Positions 25,432-35,246 are shown, numbered from the stretch's first letter. The stretch: 64,000 nucleotides of DNA from an uncultured Tessaracoccus sp. (GCF_947255005.1 NZ_CAMYFI010000004.1:1-64000), one strand, 5' to 3'. Numbers and translations: made by a program. The notes: generated by a model not told the origin, from the sequence alone.

Positions 25432-26315
25432 ACCGTGATGTGGGGCTCGAGTTTGCTGAAGGTTTTCGGGCCGATGCCTGTGACCTCTTGCAGCTCCGTT
25501 GGGGCAGTGAACCCCCCGTGCTCTTCTCGCCACGCGACGATGGCCGCAGCCGTCACCGGACCCACACCGGGGAGCGCCTCAAGCTGTTGCGCTGTGGCCG
25601 TGTTGAGGTTGACGCGCTTGTCGGACCCGCTGCCATCGTTGCCAGTCGACGCGGCGTCACCGGCAGCGGCAGCGCCCTCCGCGGCCACGATGTGGCTCTC
25701 ATCGCCTCGGCGTCCCACCTTCACCTGCATTCCTGCCGTCACCGGCGCCGCGAGGTTGAGGTCTCCGGGAACGGCTTCATCGGTGAGGCCGCCTGCGGCC
25801 TGGATGGCATCGACGACGATGGCCTCGGCGGGGAGCGTCACCACGCCCGGGGACGATACCGCCCCGGCAACGTGCACCCTGATGGTCGCAGGCGACGGCG
25901 AGACCGACGGTGAAGACACCTGCTGGGATTTCGCCGGGGTCGGCTGCTCGCCGGGAACGTCCGACGTGGCGAGCTCGGGCTGGAGCGCCACCTCCGTCGC
26001 ATTGGATTTGCTGAACGTGAGCCCCAGCGTGACCGCCACCACCGCCAGCACCATGGCCAGGGCAACAACGTGAGCCCGCTTGAGCGCAAGCGCGTCACGC
26101 CAGGATGCAAGCATCTGTTTGTGTTCTGCGTCGGGCGGCTCCGGGAGCACCGGCGCACCGTGCTGGTCGGGCGGTGGTTCCTGGTCTGATTCCAGCGGCG
26201 CGTCGGGTTTGTCGGCGGCACGCCTGGGTGCGGTGAGGGAGGGCTGGCCGATGCTTACGTACGCCAGCCTGGCTCTGGCGAGTTCATCCGCCTGGTTCGT
26301 GGTCTGCTTCTTCAT
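25428..26315 (-). CDS. comEA: ComEA-family DNA-binding protein
   Basis: A 295-residue membrane-anchored protein with a single hydrophobic segment at about residues 84-102 after a Pro-rich cytoplasmic N-terminus. An extracytoplasmic SLBB domain (about 147-205; VHVAGAVSSPGVVTLP) and two helix-hairpin-helix motifs at the C-terminus (VNLNTATAQQLEALPGVGP, LQEVTGIGPKTFSKL) bind DNA. It is coupled to comEC by a 4-base overlap. The architecture is the typical actinobacterial ComEA. Confidence 0.92.
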   Translation of the reverse strand: MKKQTTNQADELARARLAYVSIGQPSLTAPRRAADKPDAPLESDQEPPPDQHGAPVLPEPPDAEHKQMLASWRDALALKRAHVVALAMVLAVVAVTLGLTFSKSNATEVALQPELATSDVPGEQPTPAKSQQVSSPSVSPSPATIRVHVAGAVSSPGVVTLPAEAIVVDAIQAAGGLTDEAVPGDLNLAAPVTAGMQVKVGRRGDESHIVAAEGAAAAGDAASTGNDGSGSDKRVNLNTATAQQLEALPGVGPVTAAAIVAWREEHGGFTAPTELQEVTGIGPKTFSKLEPHITV

Positions 26316-26387
26316 ACAAGCAGGATGGGCGCGACACGCCCGAGATTCCCACGCGAGACGAAATCTGTGGAAAAGTCGCTCGCTCGG

Positions 26388-28850
26388 CTACTTTCCAACC
26401 ACCAAGCTGAGCATCTTGGGCAGCTTGGCGATCACCTTGACGACAGGGCGTCCGTCGAGGTTGCGCTGTACGTTCGGATCGGCCATGGCCAGCTCAAGGG
26501 CAGCGTCCTCGTCAATATCCGCCGCCACCTCTATCTTGGCGCGAATCTTGCCTTGCATCTGCACCACCATCGTGACGAGATCTTCTGCAGCCAGCTCCGG
26601 ATCGGATGTCGGCCACGTGCTGTTCGCCACCGACGGAGCGTGACCGAGCAGCTCCCACATTTCCTCAGCGACGTAGGGTGCCACCAGGGAAAGCGCCTGT
26701 GCGGTGAACTCCGCCGCTTCACGGACGGCGGGATCTGCCGGGCCGGCGTCGCCGTCGATGGCCTTACGCGTCGCGTTAACGAGTTCCATGATTCTCGCCA
26801 CTGCCACGTTGAAGCGCCCGTCCTCCACGAGCGTCGAGATTTCAGCGATGGCCTGGTGCGTCGCCTTCCGTAGCTGCTTATCTCCCCCATCTGCCGGGGT
26901 GCCGGGTGCGCTTGCCACTTCCGCAGCGACGCGGTGCGCGCGCTGCAGGAACTTCAGCGAGCTCGCCGGTGAGAGGTTCGCCCAGTCGATGGCGTCCTCC
27001 GGAGGGCCGGCGAACACCATGGTGACGCGGACTGCGTCGACGCCAAACTCGTCGATCTGCTGCCCGAGGTCGACGCCGTTACCAAGCGATTTGCTCATGG
27101 CCTTACCCTCGTTGAGAACCTGGCCCTGGTTGAGCAGCTTCAGCATGGGCTCGTCGAATTGGATGAGGCCGAGATCGTGCAGCACCTTCGAGAAGAATCG
27201 CATGTAAAGCAGGTGCAAGATGGCGTGCTCGATGCCGCCCACGTACTGCGCAACGGGCATCCAACGGTTCACGTCGTCGGGGTTGAAAGGGCCCTCGGTG
27301 TAGCCCGGCGAGCAGTAGCGGAAGAAGTACCACGAGGAGTCGACGAACGTGTCCATCGTGTCGGTGTCGCGCTTCGCTTTGGCACCGCACTTGGGGCACG
27401 CGACGCTGACCCACTCCGTGGCTGCGGCCAAGGGCGAGGTGCCCTTGGGAGCGAGCTGTTCGCCACGAAGATCGGGAAGCCGGACGGGTAGTTGCTCGTC
27501 GGGTACGGGCACTTCGCCACATGCTGGGCAGTGGATGATGGGGATGGGGCAGCCCCAGAATCGCTGCCTAGACAAGAGCCAGTCGCGCAGGCGGTACTGG
27601 ATGGTGCCACGCCCGGTGCCGTCGGATTCGAGTTTGTCGATGATGCGACGAACGCCCGAGACCTTGTCGGTGAGTCCATCAAGCACATCGGAGTTGCGGT
27701 AGGCCCCATCGCCTACGGTGGCCACACCCGTCTCGGCCGGGTCGGCGCCGTCGACATCGAGGACGACGCGCACGGGCAGCCCGAACTTCCGGGCGAAGTC
27801 GAGGTCTCGCTGATCGTGTGCTGGGACGGCCATCACGGCGCCGGTGCCGTAGTCGGAAAGCACGTAGTCAGCCGCCCAGATGGGGATCTGTTCACCGTTG
27901 ACGGGGTTGACGGCGTAGGAGCCGAGGAAGACGCCCGTCTTCTCTCGTTCGGTAGATTGCCGCTCGATCTCCGTGGCCTTCTTCGCTGCCTCAACGTACG
28001 CTTCGAACTCAGCCTTGTGCTCGTCGGTGACGAGCTCGGCCGCCAATTCGGAATCGGGCGCGACCACGACGTAGGTGGCACCATAGAGGGTGTCGGGGCG
28101 CGTCGTGAACACCGTGATGGGCTCGTCGCGACCGTCGACATGGAAATCGACATGAGCGCCCTCGGAGCGACCAATCCAGTTGCGCTGCATCGCCAGCACG
28201 TGCTCGGGCCAGCCGTCTTGCAGCTGCTGCATGTCGTCGAGCAATCGGTCGGCGTAATCGGTGATCTTGAAGTACCACTGGTTGAGCTTGCGCTTAGTGA
28301 CCTCGCTCTTGCAGCGCTCGCAGCGCCCATCCACCACCTGCTCATTCGCGAGCACCGTCTGGTCTTTCGGGCACCAGTTGACGTAGGAGTCCTTCCGGTA
28401 CGCCAAACCACGCTCATAGAAGCGCAAGAACAGCCACTGGGTCCAGCGGTAATACTCCTCGTCGGAGGTGTGCAGGCGCCTGGACCAGTCGAGGCTCAGA
28501 CCGTACCGCTTGAAGGAACCAACCTGCGTTTCGATATTGTTGTACGTCCATTCAGCCGGATGCGCATTGTTCTGAATGGCCGCGTTTTCGGCGGGCAACC
28601 CGAACGAGTCCCAACCGATGGGATGCAGCACGTCGTAACCCTTGAGGCGCAGATAGCGCGCCACCACGTCACCCATCGCATAGGCTTCGGCGTGGCCCAT
28701 GTGCAGATCACCCGACGGGTACGGGAACATGTCGAGCACGTAGCGGCGTTCACGCTTGCCGTCGTCCTTCGCCTTGAACGTCTCGTCGTGTTCCCAGAAA
28801 GCCTGCCACTTCTCCTGGGCTGCTTCCCTGTCGTAGTGCTCGCGACTCAC
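26388..28850 (-). CDS. leuS: Leucyl-tRNA synthetase
   Basis: An 820-residue class I synthetase that charges tRNA-Leu. The HIGH-type motif lies in FPYPSGDLHMGHAEAY and the KMSKS motif in GKAMSKSLGNG. The CP1 editing domain is present (VFTTRPDTLYGATYVV, MAVPAHDQRD). Zinc-type cysteine pairs are seen in CERCKSE and CPACGEVP. I chose the GTG at 28850 because AGGAGG sits 6 bases upstream; ATG codons at 28868 and 28898 lack such a site and would add residues outside the family. Confidence 0.96.
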   Translation of the reverse strand: MSREHYDREAAQEKWQAFWEHDETFKAKDDGKRERRYVLDMFPYPSGDLHMGHAEAYAMGDVVARYLRLKGYDVLHPIGWDSFGLPAENAAIQNNAHPAEWTYNNIETQVGSFKRYGLSLDWSRRLHTSDEEYYRWTQWLFLRFYERGLAYRKDSYVNWCPKDQTVLANEQVVDGRCERCKSEVTKRKLNQWYFKITDYADRLLDDMQQLQDGWPEHVLAMQRNWIGRSEGAHVDFHVDGRDEPITVFTTRPDTLYGATYVVVAPDSELAAELVTDEHKAEFEAYVEAAKKATEIERQSTEREKTGVFLGSYAVNPVNGEQIPIWAADYVLSDYGTGAVMAVPAHDQRDLDFARKFGLPVRVVLDVDGADPAETGVATVGDGAYRNSDVLDGLTDKVSGVRRIIDKLESDGTGRGTIQYRLRDWLLSRQRFWGCPIPIIHCPACGEVPVPDEQLPVRLPDLRGEQLAPKGTSPLAAATEWVSVACPKCGAKAKRDTDTMDTFVDSSWYFFRYCSPGYTEGPFNPDDVNRWMPVAQYVGGIEHAILHLLYMRFFSKVLHDLGLIQFDEPMLKLLNQGQVLNEGKAMSKSLGNGVDLGQQIDEFGVDAVRVTMVFAGPPEDAIDWANLSPASSLKFLQRAHRVAAEVASAPGTPADGGDKQLRKATHQAIAEISTLVEDGRFNVAVARIMELVNATRKAIDGDAGPADPAVREAAEFTAQALSLVAPYVAEEMWELLGHAPSVANSTWPTSDPELAAEDLVTMVVQMQGKIRAKIEVAADIDEDAALELAMADPNVQRNLDGRPVVKVIAKLPKMLSLVVGK

Positions 28851-28919
28851 GTTGATCCTCCTGTGCATGGTGCTGGGCCAATATATCGTGCCCAGCACGG
28901 GGTTAGTGTCGGCTGACCG

Positions 28920-29834
28920 TCAGGCGAGGACGGCATCCACCTCGTCGCTCGTCGGCGGTTGAGCCCCCGCCTTCGTGCATACCAGCGACGACGCGGCCAC
29001 GCCTCGTCGCATGGCTTCCTCGAGGTTGTCGCCGTTGAAGGCCTGCAAGAATCCGGCGTTGAAGGTGTCGCCTGCACCGACGGTGTCCACCACCTCGACG
29101 CGCCGGCCCGGAACCCTGGCGAGTTCCCCTCCACGCCCCACCGCGACGGCGCCGTCGCTGCCCAGGGTGACAATCACGAAATCAACGGAGTAGTCACGGC
29201 AGTAGCGTTGAGCAACGTCGAGCGGTTCCTCCTTGAAATCGACGAGCCAGGCGAGATCTTCGTCGGAGGCCTTCACGAAACCGCCCGACTGCCCGACGAG
29301 GGAGGCCATGGCGCGCACCTTGTGCACGTACTCCTCCCGATCCCTCAGCACATTGGGGCGCACGTTGATGTCAAAGCTTTTCTTGTTCGGGGTTTTCGAC
29401 AAGAAACGATGTACTTGTGCAAAAGATGGCTCGAGGACAGCGACGAGCGACCCGAAGTGCAACCAATCCGACGGGTCCAGTTCAGGAAATTCTTGCTCTG
29501 ACCAGTTGAAATTGGTGGTTCCCACTGTGTGGAAGGCGTAGCTGGCTTTCCCGTCGTCGCTGAGTGACACCACGGCCAGCGTGGTTGGATCATAGGTGCG
29601 GACGGCGTAGTCGGTGCCGACACCGTTGGTTTCGATGTGCTGTGTGAGCTGTTGCCCGAAGGAGTCTTCACTCAATCGGCCGAGAAATTGCACGTCGCAG
29701 CCAAGACGTCCGAGCCCGATGGCTGTGTTCATCGGCCCGCCGCCTGAGCGGGCAACCCATGAACTGCTCGCGGAGGTCTTGTTCCCGTCGGGGATGAGGT
29801 CGATGAGGGCTTCACCTAAGACAACAAAGCGCAT
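28920..29834 (-). CDS. PfkB-family carbohydrate kinase
   Basis: A 304-residue ribokinase-family kinase. The N-terminal signature is GGGPMNTAIGLGRLG and the second, ATP-binding signature is DTVGAGDTFNAGFL with the catalytic Asp. The overall sequence resembles fructokinases (MRFVVLGEALIDLIPDG). The likely reaction is phosphorylation of fructose or a related sugar; the substrate is not certain. It is probably co-transcribed with the DUF4192 gene 15 bases upstream. No sugar operon is adjacent. Confidence 0.88.
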   Translation of the reverse strand: MRFVVLGEALIDLIPDGNKTSASSSWVARSGGGPMNTAIGLGRLGCDVQFLGRLSEDSFGQQLTQHIETNGVGTDYAVRTYDPTTLAVVSLSDDGKASYAFHTVGTTNFNWSEQEFPELDPSDWLHFGSLVAVLEPSFAQVHRFLSKTPNKKSFDINVRPNVLRDREEYVHKVRAMASLVGQSGGFVKASDEDLAWLVDFKEEPLDVAQRYCRDYSVDFVIVTLGSDGAVAVGRGGELARVPGRRVEVVDTVGAGDTFNAGFLQAFNGDNLEEAMRRGVAASSLVCTKAGAQPPTSDEVDAVLA

Positions 29835-29849
29835 GGCCTCTACGATAGT

Positions 29850-30755
29850 TCAGCGTTCATCCCAACGCGACGGAGGAACTCCCAACTTAAGCAGCACGCC
29901 CACCGTGTCAGCGAGCGGGTGGCGTTCCTCGTCGCGATTGATTTGGATGAGGCACTCGGCGGCGAGTGCACCGGCGCCTTCCAGCCAGTAGGCAAGGGCC
30001 AGCAGTGACAGCACGTTAGCGACACTGCGTACAGGCGCCTGAACGCGAGCAGCCAGTAGCGATGCGCGTCGCGACGGCGCGACGTCGCGGTTCATTTGCG
30101 CCACCACCTCACCAAATGGTTCCTCGTAGCCCAGCAGCACGGCCAGTTCGGCAGCCTCGGCGTCGGTGAGGGTGCCGCCCAGCAGCGACTCGAGGAGCTC
30201 CATGCGGGCCGCATCGTTCAACGCTTCGACGCGGCGTCGGGCTGCGGAGGTGAGTTCTTTCGAAGGCTGCCAGCGATAGACCCCCGCGACGGCCTCGTCG
30301 CGCGATGCTGCCACCTCCCCCGGCCACAGTTCGGCGATGTGCTCGGTGAGTGCGTCGGAGACGACCGCTGCTTCTTCATCGATCAGCGTACCGTTCACGA
30401 CTTCCCAGGTGCTCGTCCCGTCAGTGAGCACCATGATGGAGACTGCATCCAACTCGTCGGCGAGGCTTGTCATCAACGCGGCACCCAAGTTCGGGGAGGC
30501 TGTGTAGCCGAGCAGCATCCAGTGCGGATCACGAGCAGGGTTGCTCGCCGCCATCCTCGTGATGCTCTCTGCCGCGTGTTGACAGCTCTCCCCGACGTGG
30601 GAGAGATCCAGGCGGCCCATGAACAGCATTTCCGTGCCGGACATGCGCATGGCGACGACAGATTCTTTCGGCAAGAAGCCGAATTGGGCGGGCGGCAGCG
30701 CGAGGAGTTCGGCACGGCTGCGGCAGCGGACAGTACGGGTTTCAGTAATCGTCAT
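29850..30755 (-). CDS. DUF4192 domain-containing protein
   Basis: A 301-residue soluble protein of the actinobacterial DUF4192 family, function unknown. The N-terminus has the family hallmark LLALPPAQFGFLPKESVV, and later blocks include LLGYTASPN and YWLEGAGALAAECL. I chose the ATG at 30755 because it directly precedes the conserved region; an earlier ATG adds eight residues. It is divergent from the 30839 membrane protein and leads the PfkB kinase. Confidence 0.82.
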   Translation of the reverse strand: MTITETRTVRCRSRAELLALPPAQFGFLPKESVVAMRMSGTEMLFMGRLDLSHVGESCQHAAESITRMAASNPARDPHWMLLGYTASPNLGAALMTSLADELDAVSIMVLTDGTSTWEVVNGTLIDEEAAVVSDALTEHIAELWPGEVAASRDEAVAGVYRWQPSKELTSAARRRVEALNDAARMELLESLLGGTLTDAEAAELAVLLGYEEPFGEVVAQMNRDVAPSRRASLLAARVQAPVRSVANVLSLLALAYWLEGAGALAAECLIQINRDEERHPLADTVGVLLKLGVPPSRWDER

Positions 30756-30838
30756 GCTCTGCACTGTGGCAGCGAGCACAGGTAAATTTGCATCGGGGCA
30801 TGAAGCTGTGGATAACTCCGGCGGCTACGCTTCAACCC

Positions 30839-31462
30839 ATGAGTAACCAGCAGTGGCCCGGCGGGCAGCCTGGGCAGCCCGATCCGTGGTCGCGCAATGA
30901 CCCGAATTGGCGTCCTCCGCATTTTGAGGAACGGGTGGAGCGAGATCCCCGGCAACCGTTCGGCCAGCGTCCCTCGACGCCACCAGTTGTGCCAGATTTC
31001 GAGCCCCCGCGCAAACCCGTGTGGCCGTGGGTGGCGGCCATCATCGGTGCGGTTGCTGTGCTGCTGATCGTGCTCGTGGTGCAGCCGGCGCAGCCCGAAC
31101 CTGAGGCGTCTGAGCAACCGCCCGCGTCCGCGTTTCCGTCCCCCAGCGTCACCGGGAACGCTATCCCGTACGACGGCAACGGTACGGGAATCGTTGAGAT
31201 TACCTCGCATCGCTGGACCTCAGACGGGCTGGAGCTTGGTTACTCCATCACCACCGACCAGCAAAGTCGACGGTTCTCTTTCTTCGTGTTCACGAATGAA
31301 ACCCGTGAAAGTTACGCACCAGAGGGGGAGCCCGTCATTACCGTGTCGCCGGGCGCCCCTACCACCGGAACACTCGAGGTGAGGATGCCGCGCGGCGATG
31401 CCACCTTGGTGCTCACCACCGCGAATGGCCGCGCCATCACGGCGTTGCCGATTCCCGGTTAG
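30839..31462 (+). CDS. Hypothetical single-pass membrane protein
   Basis: A 207-residue protein with no family I recognise. A Pro/Gln/Trp-rich N-terminal 60 residues (WPGGQPGQPDPW) precede one hydrophobic segment at about 62-82 (VWPWVAAIIGAVAVLLIV) and an extracytoplasmic domain of about 115 residues predicted to be mostly beta. The layout resembles actinobacterial envelope proteins with a disordered cytoplasmic tail. The start at ATG 30839 excludes a 17-codon upstream extension. It ends convergent with the DMT transporter, overlapping 4 bases. Confidence 0.7.
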   Translation: MSNQQWPGGQPGQPDPWSRNDPNWRPPHFEERVERDPRQPFGQRPSTPPVVPDFEPPRKPVWPWVAAIIGAVAVLLIVLVVQPAQPEPEASEQPPASAFPSPSVTGNAIPYDGNGTGIVEITSHRWTSDGLELGYSITTDQQSRRFSFFVFTNETRESYAPEGEPVITVSPGAPTTGTLEVRMPRGDATLVLTTANGRAITALPIPG

Positions 31463-32391
31463 TGAGAGGTCGGCTGACCGGCAGCGCTTTGGCGCTTGCG
31501 CTCGGCCCGTTCTTTGACGGCGTCGGGGTGGTAGTGGCTGAGCATCACGACGCCGTAAATGGCGACAGCGCCCATCACGATCATGCCGGTGCCAGCCCAT
31601 ACCCCCATGTACCTGCCTTCAGCGAGTACGATGAGGCCGAAGAGCACAGCGACGACCGGATCCACCGTCGTCATGGTGGCCACCGTGATCTCGGCCGGGC
31701 CGGAGGCGTAGCCCTGCTGGATCATCCAGACTCCGCCAAGAAACCCGACGAGCATCAACGCGATTGCCACAAGCACTTTGGGGTCGAGCCATGGTTCGTG
31801 GTACGTCAACACCATGTCAGCAGTGGCTTTGAGCATGCCTGTCGCCATGCCGTACAGCATGGCCCCGATCGACGACCACAGCATGGCTTTCAACCATGGC
31901 GTCACGTGCGGTGTGATGGCCGACATCACAACAGAAATGGTCACGACCACACCGAAGGTCACCAGCAACGACAGCAAGGTTGCTTCCTCATTGCCGGTGG
32001 CGTTCCGCGTCGAGATGATGGTGAACCCCACCAGCCCAACGAAGGTGACAGCCACCGCGATCCACACATGCCCCGAAATCCGATGCTTGTGGATTCGAGC
32101 TGCCAGCAACACAGACCAGATGACGGCGACGATGCCGATCGGCTGCACCACGGCGATGGGCGCGAACGTGAGCGCCGCGAAATTAATTCCCGCACCGAGC
32201 AACACGCACAGCAAACCGAGCGACCACTTCGGGATCAACACGAGCTCCAACAACCCACGGATGGAAAGCCGGTTATCTGAGGCGGGGGTGTCCTCGTCGA
32301 ACGTAGAACGAACGCCAAGGCTCTGAAGTGCGGCTCCCCCGGCAAACAGGAAGGACCCCAGGACCTGAAGGAGGATCGCGAAACCGATCAA
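31459..32391 (-). CDS. DMT-family transporter
   Basis: A 310-residue membrane protein with about ten hydrophobic segments in two halves, as in the drug/metabolite transporter superfamily. Visible features include SFLFAGGAALQSLGVRS and the late block VDPVVAVLFGLIVLAEG, typical of EamA-type domains. The start appears to be TTG at 32391, with GGAAGGTG 7-9 bases upstream. The substrate is unknown. A short His/Arg/Lys-rich cytoplasmic tail closes the protein. Confidence 0.82.
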   Translation of the reverse strand: MIGFAILLQVLGSFLFAGGAALQSLGVRSTFDEDTPASDNRLSIRGLLELVLIPKWSLGLLCVLLGAGINFAALTFAPIAVVQPIGIVAVIWSVLLAARIHKHRISGHVWIAVAVTFVGLVGFTIISTRNATGNEEATLLSLLVTFGVVVTISVVMSAITPHVTPWLKAMLWSSIGAMLYGMATGMLKATADMVLTYHEPWLDPKVLVAIALMLVGFLGGVWMIQQGYASGPAEITVATMTTVDPVVAVLFGLIVLAEGRYMGVWAGTGMIVMGAVAIYGVVMLSHYHPDAVKERAERKRQSAAGQPTSH

Positions 32392-32421
32392 CGTGCTGCA
32401 CCTTCCAAAATTGTTGCTACG

Positions 32422-33582
32422 TCAGTAGACAATGACCTTGTCGCCCACGTTCACCGCTGCGAAGAGCGCGGCGACGGCACCCTCGTCTCGTACGTTGACG
32501 CAACCGTGCGAGGCGCCGTTGTAGCCGCGGGCTCTGAAATCGCTCGAGTAGTGGACGGCTTGCCCTCCGCTGAAAAACATAGCGTAGGGCATCTTCGAGT
32601 TATACAGCTTCGAGACGTGGTGACGCGACTTAAACTCCACCCTAAACGCACCTTCCCTCGTCGGAGTGCGTTTGGAGCCGAAACGGACATCCATCGTGAG
32701 ACTGACCTTCCCGTCGACCACCCACGCGAGCTGACGTGCCTGCTTCGAGATGCAGATTGCTCGCCCGCTCAGGCAGCGAGGATCAAGTTTCATGCCGCCA
32801 GTGGTGGCTTCCGTCTTCTTCGGAATCTTGTTCGCGAGCTCGTCGGGCGTGGGTTTGTGCGTCATGGCGCGCAGGCGGTCGAGGGTTCGCTGGTCGACCT
32901 CGCCGGTGACGGGAATATCACGCTTCTGTTGGAATCCGCGAACGCCCTCGACGGTTGCCTTGCCGTACACGCCGTCGACGGTGGGCCCATACCAGCCGAT
33001 CTGCCGGAGGCGGGACTGCAGTTCGCGGACTTCATCGCCCTTGTCCCCTGGCTTCATCAGCGCCGGGCCAGGCTGTACCACGTTGTGTTTCTCATCGTGC
33101 GTGGGTGTCTTCGTCATCTCCACGAGACGCTTCCACGTCGTCGCATCGACGGTACCCGTCACGGGGAGCTGCCGCTTGGCCTGGAACCCTTCGACGGCTG
33201 CCTGCGTCGTCGGGCCATACGAACCCGTGATCTCGCCTTCGAACCAGTGAAGCTGGAGAAGGCGGTGCTGGAGCTCGCGGATCTCTTCACCCTCGTCTCC
33301 TGCGTGGTAGAGGGATGGTTCGATAGTTGGCGTCGGGCTGGGCATCGCGGAAGGTGAAGACGGTGCTTCGGTGGGCGTCGGAGTGGGTTTGATCGACACT
33401 GTGGTCGGCGTTGGGGTGACTGTCGCGCTGGGAAAGCTCTGGGTGGCGGGCGTCGTCGTTGACGATGCCACCCGTGCGTCGCGGGGCGCGGGGATCGCGG
33501 AGGGGGCCGGCGCACAGGCTGACACAGAGAACACCGTCGCCAGCGTGGTGATCACACCAAACAACGCATGTCGGTTACGCAT
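32422..33582 (-). CDS. L,D-transpeptidase with two peptidoglycan-binding domains
   Basis: A 386-residue exported enzyme. The signal peptide ends in a lipobox-like VSAC (Cys about 23), followed by a Thr/Pro/Ser-rich linker to about residue 90. Two PG_binding_1 domains follow (GEEIRELQHRLLQLHWF, GDEVRELQSRLRQIGWY). The YkuD catalytic domain ends with the active-site motif SHGCVNVRDE, with its upstream His in GQAVHYSSDF. It should form 3-3 crosslinks or attach proteins in the wall. It stands alone on its strand, with 30 bases to the DMT start. Confidence 0.9.
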   Translation of the reverse strand: MRNRHALFGVITTLATVFSVSACAPAPSAIPAPRDARVASSTTTPATQSFPSATVTPTPTTVSIKPTPTPTEAPSSPSAMPSPTPTIEPSLYHAGDEGEEIRELQHRLLQLHWFEGEITGSYGPTTQAAVEGFQAKRQLPVTGTVDATTWKRLVEMTKTPTHDEKHNVVQPGPALMKPGDKGDEVRELQSRLRQIGWYGPTVDGVYGKATVEGVRGFQQKRDIPVTGEVDQRTLDRLRAMTHKPTPDELANKIPKKTEATTGGMKLDPRCLSGRAICISKQARQLAWVVDGKVSLTMDVRFGSKRTPTREGAFRVEFKSRHHVSKLYNSKMPYAMFFSGGQAVHYSSDFRARGYNGASHGCVNVRDEGAVAALFAAVNVGDKVIVY

Positions 33583-33659
33583 GAGACCCTCCGACTGGCC
33601 TAAGGGGAAGACGCCACATGCCTGCGGCGGGGTTAGAATTGCAGATGGGTGGGGATTTT

Positions 33660-34523
33660 CTAGGTTGCCACGCCGAGTTGCGCGATCACCTTGATGAGAT
33701 CGTTGCGAAGCGGCTCCGCCCGCTCGGCAAACCCGCGCTGTAACCGGGCGTACTCATGACGCCCTTCGGAGGTCTCTACGCGGATGGGCTCGTGTCCCCA
33801 CTCGGTGAGGTCGTAGGCGGAGGCTCGCATGTCGACGACGCGAATCTCGCGCGCAAGTGTGAAGGTTGCGAACAGCAGCGACGATGACACGGCCGGCCAG
33901 AGCTTGCCCGCCCATCGGTAGAGATCCATGTTCACGTGCAGGCAGCCTGGCTGATCGAACTCTGTTTGCAGTTCTCGCGTCGGAGTCACCAGGTTGAGCG
34001 GCTTCGCTTGCGGTGTAAAAAACCGGAACGCATCGAAATGGGAGCAGCGACAGCCCACATCTCGCAAGATCTGCGCGCGTTCGTCGACGCTGTAGCGCAG
34101 CGGAAGGTAGGAGTGCCTGGTCTCGTGTTGCTCGAGGCCGTGCACCATGGCCCACTCGTGCATGCCGAAGCATCCGAACCTTGGCTGCATCGCGGCCGCG
34201 GCGGCGAGTAGGCGTCGGGCAGTCTCAACTGTGCCCCGACGCTTGGCAAGGAATGCGTCCGCGTCGAATTGCGCGATGCCGTTCTGCACGCGGTAGTGCG
34301 GTGGCTGCCACGATCCGTCGTCTTCGAGCTCGACGCCCACCCCGGGGTGCCACTGCATGAGGTGTGAGGGGCGCAGGTTGTAGTAGTGGAAGAGGAAGTC
34401 GTCGACGGGCTCTTTCATGCCGCGGTCTCGGCGCCAGACGACGTCGGCGAGCTCACGCTGGACCCCGTCACGGTGCTGAGCCGCCCGTGATTGCCATTGC
34501 TCGCGCGTCAACATGACACTCAC
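33660..34523 (-). CDS. Conserved actinobacterial protein, sometimes named 3-methyladenine DNA glycosylase
   Basis: A 287-residue soluble protein. Conserved-looking blocks are EPVDDFLFHYYNLRPS, QWHPGVGVELED and FGMHEWAMVHG. From memory such proteins occur widely in actinobacteria, and many databases call them 3-methyladenine DNA glycosylase; I see no helix-hairpin-helix or AlkA/Tag-type motif that would support it. Several His and Cys residues (CRCSHFD, CLHVNMD) could bind a metal. The start is ATG 34523 or ATG 34514. It follows the YgjP-like gene by 1 base, so they are probably co-transcribed. Confidence 0.7.
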   Translation of the reverse strand: MSVMLTREQWQSRAAQHRDGVQRELADVVWRRDRGMKEPVDDFLFHYYNLRPSHLMQWHPGVGVELEDDGSWQPPHYRVQNGIAQFDADAFLAKRRGTVETARRLLAAAAAMQPRFGCFGMHEWAMVHGLEQHETRHSYLPLRYSVDERAQILRDVGCRCSHFDAFRFFTPQAKPLNLVTPTRELQTEFDQPGCLHVNMDLYRWAGKLWPAVSSSLLFATFTLAREIRVVDMRASAYDLTEWGHEPIRVETSEGRHEYARLQRGFAERAEPLRNDLIKVIAQLGVAT

Positions 34524-34524
34524 C

Positions 34525-35220
34525 CTAGCCGCGCGGCGGAACGTGGTTGCGCAACTCCGACCGGCGTCGCTTCCAGTCTGGCAGCGCGCGATCGAGCATG
34601 GCGTAGAAGCGGGGTCCGTGCCCCGCCTCGACGAGGTGCGCCAGCTCGTGCGCGAGTACGTACTCGAGCTCCGCTTCGGGCCGCTGCACGAGCCAAGTGT
34701 TCAAGGTGATCACATGGGTGCGCACGTTGCAGCTTCCCCAGCGCGAGGTCATGGCGCGATATCGGAAGGCCGACGGGGTCCGCCCGACGCGATCTCGCAA
34801 CGGCGGAGCAAGCCGCTCGACGGCTTGTGCCAGCAGCCGCTGACGTAGGCTGTGGGCGGCACGAGCGGCCGCGGCATCGTCGGGTGCGGTGATGAACACG
34901 CGGCCGTCTTGAAATGTCGCTCGGGTGCGGCCTGCGAGTCGTTCCACTGCGACGCTGCTCCCCCACAGCGTCATGGAGCCGCCGTCGGTGAGGTCGTCGA
35001 CGGGCATCTGCCGGTTGCGCTGGCGTTGCATGGTGCGCAGCAGCCAATCCCGATTGTCAAGGACGAATGCCCTGAGCTCACGTTCGGACATGCGCTGCGG
35101 AGCGCTCAGCCTGACGCTGCCGTCGGGGCGAACCATCAGGCGAGCGCGCTTGACGCTGCGACGCGCCACCTCCACAGTGAGATCGTCCACGTGAAGCAGA
35201 CGGTGACCATGCGACGACAT
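34525..35220 (-). CDS. YgjP-like (DUF45) zinc-metallopeptidase family protein
   Basis: A 231-residue soluble protein with the zinc motif HELAHLVEAGHGPRF near the C-terminus (HExxH plus a downstream His), and the conserved SRWGSCN, both typical of YgjP/DUF45 proteins related to SprT/WLM peptidases. No membrane segment or signal peptide is seen. The family's substrate is not established. The start ATG at 35220 matches the family length. Confidence 0.85.
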   Translation of the reverse strand: MSSHGHRLLHVDDLTVEVARRSVKRARLMVRPDGSVRLSAPQRMSERELRAFVLDNRDWLLRTMQRQRNRQMPVDDLTDGGSMTLWGSSVAVERLAGRTRATFQDGRVFITAPDDAAAARAAHSLRQRLLAQAVERLAPPLRDRVGRTPSAFRYRAMTSRWGSCNVRTHVITLNTWLVQRPEAELEYVLAHELAHLVEAGHGPRFYAMLDRALPDWKRRRSELRNHVPPRG

Positions 35221-35246
35221 ACCACCAGCCTAGAGCCCCGTCCCCT

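Noticed and set aside
27492..28916. A 474-codon plus-strand frame opposite leuS
   Set aside because: It shows no family motifs and lies entirely within a clear leuS gene.
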